From: Oenanthe sinensis
Taxonomy: Eukaryota; Streptophyta; Magnoliopsida; Apiales; Apiaceae
Direction: 5' to 3'
NCBI GenBank assembly: GCA_028671895.1
Contig: CM053803.1
Coordinates: 48,296,786 to 48,360,785 of the forward strand
Length of the DNA stretch: 64,000 bases
Below are positions 1 through 10,121 of this stretch, one piece after another. The notes under the pieces are model-generated. The model was not told where the DNA came from and made no database searches. It worked only from the letters and a program-made list of their open reading frames with translations. Each line of letters opens with the position of its first letter. Within the stretch, counting starts at the first letter, position 1. A program made the position numbers and the translations under genes.

Positions 1-858
1 ATACATCATTGCTACCCAAGTAATAATAATAAATCGGTGATTCGATTAAGCCTTTCGTGAATAATGTTCCATGTAATATAATCCCTTTAATATTGATATT
101 ATAGATTAAACTCAAGGCATGTCTCGTGTCATCCTCTTCGTAATTTAATCTTTATTTTCTTGATCGATGAGTAGACTATTAAAATCAAATCAACATTTGA
201 GCACGGCCGTGCATTTCATAGTCTCACTCAAACAAGAGGCCAATAATATCACTCCTAAAATTAGGAGGATTAAATCCCATCTAGATCATTCATATTTCTC
301 ATACGATTCATAATATACCCAATGTCCACTTTTATCATCACCCGGTCAAAGGTAACTTTTAATGTAATCAAAGTATATTAATTCTCGTATAGAAATATAA
401 TGATTTCAGGTCTAAGGATCATTACACCATTATCACAGTGAGAATTACTTATGACACTTACTTAACATGTAGAATCTCACGGCGGGTCATTCCAGTGCCA
501 TGCATTGATACATGCACTTATGTTCTTGACTTTAGTATCCCCATACCTATGACCAATGAGATGTGATCATCTGTCAAGAAACATACTAGTCTTTGTGCAT
601 TATTATTGTCCTTAAATAATAATACTCGACTAGGGAATTTTAGGAATAAGATATTATTCATATAATCTCATTTTTAAGTCACATACTTAAAGATATATAA
701 TACGTATCAAAATTCCAAGGACATTTATTATGCTTTCAATTTATTACGCAGTAAATAAAACATAATAAATAAATAATAATCAATAAAACATAATCCTTAA
801 TAATAAATATTTTCCTTAAAATATAAAAAGTATTGTCTCTAGAGCACAATTACTAACA
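1..858 (-). mobile_element. Copia-type LTR retrotransposon end, cut by window start
   Basis: Read on the minus strand from 858 leftwards, the sequence begins TGTTAGTAATTGTGCTC followed by TAGAGACAATA. This resembles the common plant Copia LTR start (TGTTGGnAATnTGCCCTAGAGGCAATAATAA, from memory). To the right, from 859, the sequence matches the RNase H part of the Gypsy copy near 59.7 kb, so 858/859 looks like an insertion junction. No open reading frame was seen. The other end, and so any target-site duplication, lies outside the window. Confidence 0.5.
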
Positions 859-1070
859 GGAGCACCTCCTTGAATTTTTGCATCAGTTAGTGAGCATACT
901 CCAAATACATCATCTTGGGGCCCCGAGCTTGGTACCCCCCATTCACCTGGTAAATTACCAACTTAAAGCGCTCCATAACCGGGTGTCCACCTTCAAACAT
1001 TTTGTCAGGAATATCACAAGTTTCTTCTGTTGGCCCTACTTTTTCACTACAAGAGGCATTCGAGGATCCA
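859..1070 (-). pseudogene. Gypsy RNase H fragment (copy A)
   Basis: This stretch is a diverged duplicate of 59688-59910, where the minus strand reads as the C-terminal part of a Ty3/Gypsy RNase H (the VNQVNKG-like and RGPKMEMYL-like segments, then a SANTLAKLG-like segment). Frame breaks prevent a continuous reading here. It is cut at 858 by an unrelated LTR. It has no likely function. Confidence 0.6.
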
Positions 1071-1716
1071 GGTCAAAGTCAAAGTCGTCTTCTTCCTTCC
1101 TCCTATTAGAGGGTGCGCCCTCTCTCTCCCCGGGAGATTGTTGAAAATTTTCTTCCAGTTCAATGATGGGAAGAGATTCAAGAATGACCGATTTTCCCTT
1201 CCTTTTTCTGGCTAAGGCTTACTCTTCAGTTTCTTCGTCGCTGGCATCCTCCACGATTCCTTCTATGAATTGTGGCTAAGGCTTGTTCCTCAGTTTCTTC
1301 GTCACCACTAAGGCATTGTTATGTGGGTGATGCACCCCACTTGGCGTCCTCCTCTGTGAATGTGATGTCTGTGGATTCTCCTTTGAAGAGCTTCGTTGGC
1401 CTTGAAGACAAGTTGTTGACATTGGTGAGGGGTCGGTACTTGGCCTCATTTACATACCTCTCCATGGCGTTTCTTCTGTGGTGTCCTCCAAAAATGGTTT
1501 GTATGCTACTGGCTCTAACAAAAGTAGGATCTGAGGATGGCGGAATTCACCTGCAAGGACCATCCTCCTCTCAGTATTCTCCTGATGATTCTGGTTGGTA
1601 GCACAACTCCCAAATTCCAGCCTTCTGGGGGTGACTCCATAGAACCTACCATCACGAGCACCTTCCAGCATTCTTCCTTCATCACCATGAGGGCGCCTCC
1701 CTCCCTGAATCATTGG

Positions 1717-2016
1717 CTATTTCCCGGAGCGACGTTCAATAGTGTGAAGGCGTTCATCAAATCCATTGAAATTCGTATGGAGACTCCTGGTCGTGTCTTC
1801 AATCAAAAACAACTGCTCCATCATCTCTGAATTTGTCATCATAATGGGGGGAGGTCCTCCAACGATCCGACCTACATTGGGAGGATTGGTTACATGCTCA
1901 GGAACATACTCCTCATGATCATGGTAGTTCTGGTTGTCCTGACCATGATTCCGGCCAGGTGACTGTGCTTCTTCCTCCCTCCTGCCATTCATCCACTGAT
2001 CTTGTGGTTGTGACAT
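1717..2016 (-). CDS. Gag-like N-terminal ORF of element A
   Basis: This is a 99-codon ORF on the element's coding strand, starting MSQPQDQW, rich in Gln, Asn, Glu and Arg, with no membrane segment. It lies downstream of the leader in element orientation, where gag would start. The bases around its ATG (CATCTAAGGAGAAAAGATG) recur near 3130 and near 61600, where the copy B reading starts MSQHDQK. I infer that it is the start of gag or a remnant of it. I recognise no specific domain. Confidence 0.4.
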   Translation of the reverse strand: MSQPQDQWMNGRREEEAQSPGRNHGQDNQNYHDHEEYVPEHVTNPPNVGRIVGGPPPIMMTNSEMMEQLFLIEDTTRSLHTNFNGFDERLHTIERRSGK

Positions 2017-2349
2017 CTTTTCTCCTTAGATGTTGAGAGTTGTGTTGAGTAAGGGCGCGCCCTGAGGCATGAACACGGTTTGGGTGTTTGATGTTGGTGT
2101 GACTTGAGGAGTTTATGGAGGGCTAAAGCATGCCTTGAGCGATGACTGAGGGCTGAGGCGTGCCCTGATTAGCCAAGGGGGGCTAAGGCGCGCCCTAACT
2201 GAGTAGAGGAGGCTGATGCTCTGACGCCTTTTTTCCATTTGAGGACGCGTCTTTACCCTGCATAACATATCTATCAATTCTACTATACAAATAATCTATA
2301 GGTTTCCGGAAGTTACCTGAGTATTACGTACCTCATTAGCAGAAATATC

Positions 2350-2745
2350 GGCGTCGCCCGAAGACGAAGCTGATGAGGGGAGGCGTCGACTCACGAAGGA
2401 GGAGTAGGCGTCGACCCTCGCCTTGAAGACGAAGTTGACGAGGGGAAGGCGTCGACTCATGAAGGAGGAGTAGGCGTCGACCCTCGCCTTGAAGACGAAG
2501 TTGACGAGGGGAAGGCGTCGACTCACGAAGGAGGAGTAGGCATCGACCCTCGCCTTGAAGACGAAGTTGACGAGGGGAAGACGTCGACTCACGAAGGAGG
2601 AGTAGGCGTCAACCCTCGCCTTGAAGACGAAGTTGACGAGGGGAAGGCGTCGACTCACGAAGGAGGAGTAGGCGTCGACTCACGAAGGAGGAGTATGCGT
2701 CGTATCACGAAGGAGGAGTAGGCGTCGACCCTCGCCTTGACCTAG
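2350..2745 (-). repeat. 66-bp tandem array in element A
   Basis: The marker TTGAAGACGAAG recurs at 2423, 2489, 2555 and 2621, a period of exactly 66 bp, with partial units on both sides and another piece near 2765-2810. Because 66 is 22 codons, the minus strand keeps one frame (2658 to 2296) and encodes about five copies of a 22-residue unit of the type VSRRLPLVNFVFKARVDAYS. The same array occurs in element B at about 60430-61145. Confidence 0.9.
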
Positions 2746-3150
2746 GGCGCGCCCGGAACTATCGGCGTCGCCTGAAGACGAAGCTGACGAGGGGAAGGCG
2801 TCAAAACAACAAAATTGCACCAGTCTTTCGGAGAGGCTAGTGAGGGAAAGAGGGCGCTCCCTAACAAATTGGAGGGATGAGGACGTGTCGCCCCCTAGAA
2901 TTTCCTACCTACGTAAAACCCAATTCACAATAGAAAATATCAGAAAGTAAGGTTTACCTGATAGGCGTGTGCGACTCATGAATCCCATAACTGCCTGATT
3001 ATAGTTGTGTTGTTGCTTTGAATCCATCCTTTTCCCATAGCCAGAGTATTCATAACTCCCATCTCTGAATCGTGTTCAAAATCATCTCTCACCAGATTTG
3101 TTATTCCGATTTTGCTGTAGGGGCATCCTTTCTCCTTAGATGCAAACATG

Positions 3151-3167
3151 CCCTCCTTCTAGCGCCA
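3151..3167 (-). other. Primer-binding-like site of element A
   Basis: On the minus strand TGGCGCTAGAAGGAGGG lies three bases inside the LTR end (...CATCAACA). TGGCGC starts are typical of plant Gypsy primer-binding sites. The same sequence sits at the same place in element B (61633-61650). I cannot assign the tRNA. Confidence 0.6.
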
Positions 3168-3170
3168 ATT

Positions 3171-4300
3171 TGTTGATGGAGAAATCTGGTAATCAACAAA
3201 GATCGAGGTTCTTTGCTGGGAAAAATTCTGACGAGGATGAGATGCGGCGGAGCGTGGTGGTTTGTATGAGATTGGGGGCTGAGATTGCTAGGTTTCAGAA
3301 TAACTAGAGTTTTGTGTTCTCTGGCGGCTGTGAGCTCTAATAATTCCGACCCCCAACAATGTGTCTACGTACCTCTATTTATAGGTAAAATAGAGGATCA
3401 AGCCCACGTAGTTCTTGGCAAAGCAGAGGCCCGTTAGGAAACCTGAGTTTCCTTCTTCGAATCGAATGCAGAAAAGACAAGTGGAACCTTCCTGGAAGAG
3501 GACTCTACATTCGGGCTTATTTGGATAGGTCAAAGCCCAGTATAAGGTCCAAGGATTTCATGGATCCGATATTGACCCGGAAACCGTGGGCTCTAATCGG
3601 TCCACTACAGCTATTTCCAAGGATACCTTGACTGGAGGCCATCACTAGATCCACCACAAATCGTAGGTCACGTCTTAAGCCCCCAGACGAGGGCAACCCG
3701 CCTGAGTACAGGGAAATGATCTTCTAAGATAAGGCCAAATATGCCTCCATAACTCCCCTACGAGGGCAACCCGAGTAATGTGGAGCTATATCCTTTGAAT
3801 ATTATTACAAGTAAGTGAATGTAGGGAGACATGCCGACTTTCCCAGCAACGGACGGAGGAGGGCGTGCCCTCTACCAGGAAGAACCAAGGCGCGCCTCCT
3901 TGTTGGACCACTTCTAAATTAAAGAGCATTCCATAAGCTTCACGTGGACCGTAAGATCGTCCAATTCTAACTTCTGGAACTTAAGATATGACCCAAACAG
4001 TGTCTGCAGTGCAATCAGGGCGCGCTTTCTTCTTCAGGGAGAGCCCTCAACTTCAGAGAGAGCCCTCATCCTCTTCTCCCTCACTAGGGCGAGCCAACTT
4101 CAGGGAGAGTCGTGAGGCCGATTCTAGGAGAAACTCGATACTTGGAGGAGGCCGATTCTAGGAGAAGTTCGACACTAGGAGGAGGCCGATTCTAGGAGAA
4201 TGCCGACACTAGGAGTAGGCCGACTCCAGGAGAAGCCCGACACTAGGAGGAAGCCCAACTTCAGGCGAAGCCCAATTTCAGGCAAAATATGGGCATAACA
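3171..4300 (-). repeat. LTR of element A (5' LTR in element orientation)
   Basis: The LTR is bounded by TG...CA: on the plus strand it starts TGTTGATGGAGAAATC and ends ATGGGCATAACA. It matches the element B LTRs (61654-62410 and 57384-59294). From about 4020 it holds a short block of the AGGGAGAGCCCTC type. From about 4110 to 4260 it holds a short block of the GAGGCCGATTCTAGGAGAA type. Both blocks are much larger in copy B. Length is 1130 bp. Confidence 0.8.
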
Positions 4301-4725
4301 AAAATTATATATTAAATAATAAAGTAAATTTTATTTTTATATTAAAAGTTATATTTAAAATTCATAATATAACAATAAATACATTATTGTAACACTAGTT
4401 TTCAATATACCGGTTGCAATTTCTCCCCAGTCGTCACTCGTGACTAATATAACTTCGATATACACCCTGGAATCTTGGAGTTCTCCAGAGGCTTAAAGTC
4501 TGACCATTCGTATGTAATTCAATCGGTAGTGGACGATTTCAATAATTATGTGCAATTTTTCGCCTGCAGTCGGCAGTCGGCAGTCCTGGGGTACTCATTC
4601 CATTATATTACAGTATATTTTTTATGATTTCTATATTAAATTAATATAAAATTATGTACTCGATTAGTTTCTCTCTCCAATAAATTAATTTAGCCAAAGG
4701 TATGTATCGTTTCGCTTACGAGTTA

Positions 4726-4998
4726 CTCCATCCGTCCCTTTTTAGTTGTCCGAAAAAAGTACACATTTAAAAAAAAATATTAATTACATAATTTTTTTAC
4801 TGTTTACATTACTACTCCTCATAATTGCATTCAATTAAATGAAATGTTTGTATATTTGAATTAGTCAAACATGGAAAATGATAATATAAGGGTATTATTT
4901 GGAAAAATTTTTATAAAATCGTTTTGAAAAGAAAGAACAACAACTAATTAGGTACTAATTTTTTTTCCATAAAGGACAACTAAAGGGGACGGAGAGAG
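4726..4998. mobile_element. Stowaway-type MITE
   Basis: The left end is CTCCATCCGTCCCTTTTTAG and the right end is CTAAAGGGGACGGAGAGAG. These are inverted repeats of the Stowaway (Tc1/mariner) type, flanked by TA on both sides (4724-4725 and 4999-5000). Length 273 bp, no coding capacity. Confidence 0.85.
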
Positions 4999-5020
4999 TA
5001 GAATCAATAATCGAAGATTG

Positions 5021-5447
5021 AGGTGTATTCAATTCCGATTTATAAATATTATTTATAATTCATTAATTTTTATTAATTATGTTTGAATCAAGATTTCACG
5101 CAGATTTGATAGATTATATACATAATTCATAGAGTCTGCGTGAAGTTAACGATAAATCCAGTAGAATGTCTCGGAGTGATGTAAGATTTTAAAATATAAA
5201 AAATATATAGGAAAATCCAACATAATCAATGAATTTTTATAATCCATCAGTGTTAATAAGTTTTTGAATACCCCTGAATTTAAAATCAATAGTTAAAATT
5301 CTGATTGAATACCCGAATTTTAAAGTATGATTTAAAATCCTCATTGAATAACCCCAGATTTTAAAATATTATTTAAAATTCTGATTGAATACCCTCATAT
5401 TTTTAAAATATAAAAAAATACGGCATAATCCGGATTGAATACACCCC
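5021..5447. mobile_element. MITE with GGTGTATTCAAT inverted termini
   Basis: The left terminus AGGTGTATTCAATTCCG pairs with the right terminus CGGATTGAATACACCCCT. Inside, an ATTGAATACCC-like motif recurs every 50-60 bp. No target duplication was clear, so the superfamily is not assigned. Confidence 0.65.
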
Positions 5448-6213
5448 TAAAATAGTACGAGAATGAAATATTATTCATAGGTTACAGAAAAAATCGGATT
5501 CAAAAATTCAGTCAGACTTCATTTACAAAAAAGGATACCCAGCTTGGTGAATGTCGAAATGTTTAGAAAGTTCGAACTAAATTTGGGCTGAATATACCGC
5601 GTTCGGGATTCATTATAAGTAATAATCTTTTATGTTATGATGATTTGTTAAATCAATCTATTTTTATGTTTTATAACAATTTACAACTTCTATCTTCTAA
5701 TTTGGTTTCGTTTTACAACTCTAGCATATATTTCTTAATTATTATTATTATTAAATTTAAAAAGCAAGTTTAATATAGACATTTGCATATTCCTCGCACA
5801 TATTATAAGTTTTATTTATATATTTTAAACACAAATTGAAATTTAGATTTTGGAAAATATATATTATAATATTAAAATAATTAAAATTGTTTAGCAATTG
5901 ACATTTTGTATTTTTATTAAAAATATAATTCCAGACCTTTTAAAAAGGATCGTATTAAAATAAATAAAATTACTTGATAATTGAGCATCCATAATTTTAT
6001 TAAAAAATATAATTTCATACTTTTTAAAAAGGATTAATAATCTTGAAACTAATAACGAAGTTGATCAGTGTAGTAATGACTGATGTGTATGAAAAAAATG
6101 TTTAGGAAATGTATATATTAACATTAATTTTTAATATTAACAATAATAGTAATAATAGGAAAATATGTACATGTGTTGTAAAACGAAACCAAATTAAAAG
6201 ATAGGAGTTATAA

Positions 6214-6575
6214 GAGCATCTTCAATAAGAGGTTATCCAGAAAGTTGTTAATATGGACAAGTCATTACATATATTATTTTTTTATTTCCTCTCTCACCCA
6301 TATCATTGTAGAGAATCTTTATACAAAATTTATTTCAATAGTTGGCAACCTTTAAAAATTGCCAATGTAGTCCCCTAATAATAATATGAAAATGGAAAAA
6401 TATTAAAATGAATAAAGTAATATACACTTTAGAGTTTTTATATTCACTTTAACTATTTTGAGAAGTTGTCAAATCTTGACAACCTTGATTGGTAACCTCC
6501 TAACTTCAATAGATAGATAGAGACAATTAAAGGTGTCATGTCACATAAGTTTGTCAACCTGTATCGGAGATGTTC
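6214..6575. mobile_element. Tourist-like MITE
   Basis: The termini GAGCATCTTCAATA and TATCGGAGATGTTC are imperfect inverted repeats, flanked by TAA on both sides (6211-6213 and 6576-6578), as in PIF/Harbinger-type MITEs. It interrupts the right arm of a larger inverted-repeat element. Length 362 bp. Confidence 0.7.
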
Positions 6576-7286
6576 TAAAGTGCTGCAAAATATAAAAGTA
6601 AACTGATTTGACAAAACACCATAACATAAAGAGTGCAAAGTGTCATTTTTTCTTTATAAATTAAAAAATATATACATTTTTTTAGTTTATAAATTACTAA
6701 TAAGATAAGTGAAACATCTTTAAGTCAAACCCAAAATATGTATTTGTACTCCTTACTAACCATTTATATATTTACCACGCCCCACTAAACCAAAATCGGA
6801 TTCAAAAATTCAGTCAGACTTCATTTACAAAAAAGGATGTCCCAGCTTGGTGAATGTCGAAATGTTTAGAAAGTTCGAACTAAATTTGGGCCGAATATAC
6901 CGTGTTCGGGATTCATTATAAGTACTAACCCTTTATGTCGCGATGATTTGTCAAATCAATTTATTTTTATGTTTTATAACCCTTTACAATCTCTATCTTT
7001 TAATTTGGTTTCGTTTTACAACCCTAACATATATTTCTCAATTATTATTATTATTAAATTTAAAAAGCAAGTTTAATATAGTTATTTACATATTTCTCGC
7101 ACATATTATAAGTTTTATTTATATATTTTAAACATAAATTGAAACACCATAACATAAAAAGTACAAAGTGTCATTTTCTGTTTATAAATTAAAAAATATA
7201 TAAAATTTTTAATTTATAAATTACTAATAAGATAAGTGAAACGATCCTGATTTCAAACCCAAAATATATATTTGTACTCCTTACTA

Positions 7287-7462
7287 GAGGTGGCCATACG
7301 GGCGGGTAGGTTCAGCCCAACCCGTACCGGCTCGCCTGAGAAACTGTCCTAGCCGCCTGAAAATCGGGACGGTTCAAAAACCGGCACGAACCGTGTGAAA
7401 AACGAGTTATTCACGAGTTAGTTGTTGATGAATCGTAACCGGCCCGGCACCGACCGTCTGAG
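7287..7462. mobile_element. Short GC-rich insertion in duplicated DNA
   Basis: Copy 1 of the duplication (around 6757-6761) shows the site without this DNA, so the block GAGGTGGCCATACGGGCGGG...CCGTCTGAG looks like an insertion of about 176 bp. GGTGGCCATACGGGCGGGT is a common start of plant repeats, but I see no matching terminal inverted repeat. The type is not assigned. Confidence 0.55.
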
Positions 7463-7895
7463 CATTTATATATTTACCACGCCCCACTAAAGCAACCCAT
7501 TTTCAAGCATTTAGTATGTTGCAGTTGCACACGTTAACTAATGCGATACGTAGGTGGATTATATAATTAGTTGGGTTTCGTATTGGTTATTGGTGTTTTC
7601 CTACCAAACAAAAGCCAAATGACGCATCAAAAAATAAAAAAATACTGAGATCTTAAAACAGAACCAACTGCCAATTAAGGTCAAACAATAATATCATACA
7701 GTACTTGCATTTACACACAGATTTTAAACAAAATTCCATTCAGTCCAGATGAAAAATTGGATCAAAGTTGAACAACGTACTAGAAACATAAATTACATAA
7801 CTCATAACTGGTGACTGCTAATTAATTAACAACACAAAAGGGATGCAAAATTATTTCAACGTGATTTGGTTGATATATATATATTAGAGTAGTAT

Positions 7896-8201
7896 TTAGA
7901 GTGATTCGGAGCTAGAGAGAGCGGGGAGTGAAAGGGAGGCAGACTGGAGAAGATTTTGAGCAAGAGAGAGCTGTTCCATTAAAGCAGACATTCTCAACCT
8001 GTAATTCCTGGCTTGATCTACAGCTTCAGCTTCCAGCTCTCCAAGCTGGGAACACAGATGCTCCTCTGCTTCTTCAGCTACGCGGAGCCTGTGAAATGTT
8101 GCACGCAGCTCTTGCTTCATCATCTCTTCTCTCTCCTGACTCTTCTTCAGTTCTCTCTCTAGCTCTTCGTTTCTCTTCTTTAGCATAGCCTCCATTGCCA
8201 T
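7896..8201 (-). CDS. LSU: RESPONSE TO LOW SULFUR (LSU) family protein
   Basis: This intronless 101-aa protein matches the LSU family in length (usually 90-100 aa) and along its whole length. After a short start it reads KKRNEELERELKKSQ, then RLRVAEEAEEHLCSQLGEL and EAEAVDQARNYR, the hallmark of these small coiled-coil proteins. Residues about 6-65 form the heptad-rich coiled coil; the tail is Ser- and Leu-rich. In Arabidopsis and tobacco (UP9), LSU proteins are induced by sulfur starvation and act as interaction hubs in the cytosol and nucleus with no enzymatic activity. The first ATG is preceded by a TATA box 80 bp upstream and by a UPE-box-like element, which fits regulation by the SLIM1/EIL3 factor. 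The paralogue number (LSU1-4) cannot be decided. Confidence 0.93.
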   Translation of the reverse strand: MAMEAMLKKRNEELERELKKSQEREEMMKQELRATFHRLRVAEEAEEHLCSQLGELEAEAVDQARNYRLRMSALMEQLSLAQNLLQSASLSLPALSSSESL

Positions 8202-8280
8202 AATATAATATATTACTGCTTGATAGGTAGTGTTTGTTTTGGGTTTGTGGGTTTGGCAATAAGGCTGTGGGGGGGACAGG

Positions 8281-8287
8281 TTTTATA
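8281..8287 (-). promoter_or_regulatory. TATA box of LSU
   Basis: CCTATAAAACC on the minus strand, 80 bp before the LSU ATG, gives a leader of about 50 nt if transcription starts some 30 bp downstream. Confidence 0.7.
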
Positions 8288-8311
8288 GGCAGAGGGGAGT
8301 TTGTGCATATA

Positions 8312-8331
8312 TGTCCAGTTTCAATGTATCT
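8312..8331 (-). promoter_or_regulatory. UPE-box-like sulfur-starvation element
   Basis: The minus strand reads AGATACATTGAA followed by ACTGGACA. The published UPE box, as I remember it, is AG(G/A)T(T/A)CATTGAATCTAGACA; 18 of 20 positions agree. The plus strand also contains ATGTATCT, a TEIL/EIN3-type site (AYGWAYCT). It sits just upstream of the LSU TATA box, as in other LSU/UP9 promoters, and is the likely binding site for SLIM1/EIL3. Confidence 0.75.
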
Positions 8332-8465
8332 AGTTTCTATGTCGAATAAAAATCTAGTAATTCCTGTTTAGCGAGATTTTTTTGGGGGGCGTCTAGTTAC
8401 TTACAGTTACAGCGCGTGGACGAGAGAGCGAGTCCACACACGCCGTAACTTAACTGTAATAACTC

Positions 8466-8471
8466 CACGTG
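8466..8471. promoter_or_regulatory. G-box (CACGTG) upstream of LSU
   Basis: A perfect CACGTG palindrome lies about 265 bp upstream of the LSU ATG. It is a typical bZIP/bHLH site; its use is not shown by sequence alone. Confidence 0.4.
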
Positions 8472-8630
8472 AGTCCGAGAGCTTTTGAATTGATGTATGT
8501 TGTACGCACAATAATAACTCATTGAAATGGACCATGCGTCCATGGTCCCTGGCTACTGGGTACCCCCCACATTCCATCCAACTTTCTCTCAACATCTTAC
8601 GTCCATGCAAATTCTATCTAATTTTCTTCT

Positions 8631-9409
8631 GAGTAAAGAGCACTTCGTGTACCCGCAGTTTGTGTGTCAGATCACTTGGGATACCACACTTCAAAAAATA
8701 CGACTCGCTATACTGCACTTCTTAATGTCCTAGCACTTTGCTGTTTTCCGTTAAATTGGACTAACGCCGTCATCGTCTCCGGTGACTTTGAATGACGGCA
8801 AAACAAAACCCAAACAAAGCTTGTTATTTTTTATACCAAAATAACGCTAGCCTTACCAGGAGTACGTATATAACAATTATACATACAAACAAGCAACCAT
8901 GTGGCCGTAAATTGAAGAAATCTGACGAGTTTTACCGGAAAAATAATTTTCCGACGAGCTCCAAAAACAACCCATAAACACAAACAAAAATATCACTAGC
9001 ATGTCCTTTCACCGATCTACGTACCTATGTAATTAGTTTATGCAACAAATCAACGGAAAAATAAATAAGAAATTCAAGTATAACCCGAAAATCATGAATT
9101 ACAAATCAAGCAATTTCTAACGAAAACGGAGCACGTAGTCATGTACTTCAACACATGGGATTCAATTTGGTTACTCATACGAAGAAAACTAAGTTCAGAA
9201 TCATCTTCAAAAGTTGCTTTGATCTTCAAGAACACGAAGAACATCTTCTTCACCAAAATAAAAAAACTGACGGCGTTAGTCCAATTTAACGGAAAACAGC
9301 AAAGTGCTAAGACGTTAAGAAGTGCAGTATAACGCGTCGTACTTTTTGAAGTGTGGTATCCCAAGTGGTCTGACACACAAACTGCGGGTACACGAAGTGC
9401 TCTTTACTC
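8631..9409. mobile_element. Mutator-type MITE with 142-bp inverted repeats
   Basis: Arms 8631-8772 and 9268-9409 are inverted repeats starting GAGTAAAGAGCACTTCGTG. They are flanked by a perfect 9-bp target duplication TTTTCTTCT (8622-8630 and 9410-9418), the size made by Mutator-like transposases. Length 779 bp, no transposase. It inserted about 420 bp upstream of the LSU ATG, just outside the G-box. Confidence 0.93.
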
Positions 9410-9418
9410 TTTTCTTCT

Positions 9419-10033
9419 TTAAAGTAAACGCGTTTCGCAGTGGGTTGACAATAAATTTTAAATTTATTAAAAATTTTCTCATAAAGTTATATTATAAAAT
9501 TTGATATAACAAAATTATATTAAATTTATAAATATTATAGAATCAAATAATAATTTCAAAATATATATATGTATTATAATTCACAACTTACTAAATTTTT
9601 ATGATTATAAGATCTCTTTTTTTCTCATCCGCCGCTAACAATATCAATGTCACTAATGTAGGTCAAGCAATCTAAGACATCTAGATAAATATTAGTAACA
9701 TTATGTAAATATTAAAGAATATAATTTAAAATTATATATGTGTGTGTGACTTATAATATCTTATTTTAGTAAAATACCTGACAGTATATTAGTGTCATTA
9801 ACACATGCTTCAATTATATCGGAACATATGAACTCAAATCCATGTAATGATATGTACTCGTTGAACTCCCCAAGTCTAATACACGAATCGATTCAAATTT
9901 CTCCCAAACCGAAATAAATTTACACGCAAAATCAATAATTAAAAAAATAAATAATAAGTTTTTTAATTAATTTATAATTTATAAATGATAAAAATATAAT
10001 TTAATTACAAACTATAAATGAGCTCGAGTTCAA
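9419..10033. other. AT-rich spacer, nothing recognised
   Basis: About 600 bp with many short A/T runs and no supported ORF, RNA or transposon terminus. Confidence 0.5.
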
Positions 10034-10121
10034 TTTTTTTTTTTTGAATAAAATGTGCTTGCATTAATCAAATCAAATCTTTCTGGAGTACATGCATAAT
10101 AAACTCAGGTGGATTATCACC

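Larger units (their letters stand above)
859..4300 (-). mobile_element. Non-autonomous Ty3/Gypsy-type element, copy A
   Basis: In minus orientation the order is LTR (4300-3171), primer-binding-like site, leader, 66-bp tandem array, short gag-like ORF, then a fragment of RNase H that stops at a foreign LTR at 858. Protease, most of reverse transcriptase and integrase are absent. Long stretches match element B (57384-62410) in the same order and orientation, for example 2216-2342 with about 61150-61278. The interior is only about 2.3 kb, so the element cannot be autonomous. The 3' LTR is missing here, removed by or beyond the insertion at 858. Confidence 0.8.
5487..7493. repeat. Tandem duplication with nested insertions
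   Basis: A segment starting AAATCGGATTCAAAAATTCA occurs at about 5491 and again at about 6793. Both copies end at a shared CATTTATATATTTACCACGCCCCACTAAA (ends near 6789 and 7491). Copy 1 keeps about 770 bp missing from copy 2, including a Tourist-type MITE. Copy 2 carries a separate insertion at 7287-7462. Copy 1 also contains a long inverted repeat (5686-5720 against 6175-6210 and beyond), as if it were a transposon whose right arm was split by the MITE. Confidence 0.75.

Noticed and set aside
9092..9376. 94-codon ORF and 8527-8733 ORF
   Set aside because: Both lie largely in the inverted arms of the Mutator-type MITE.
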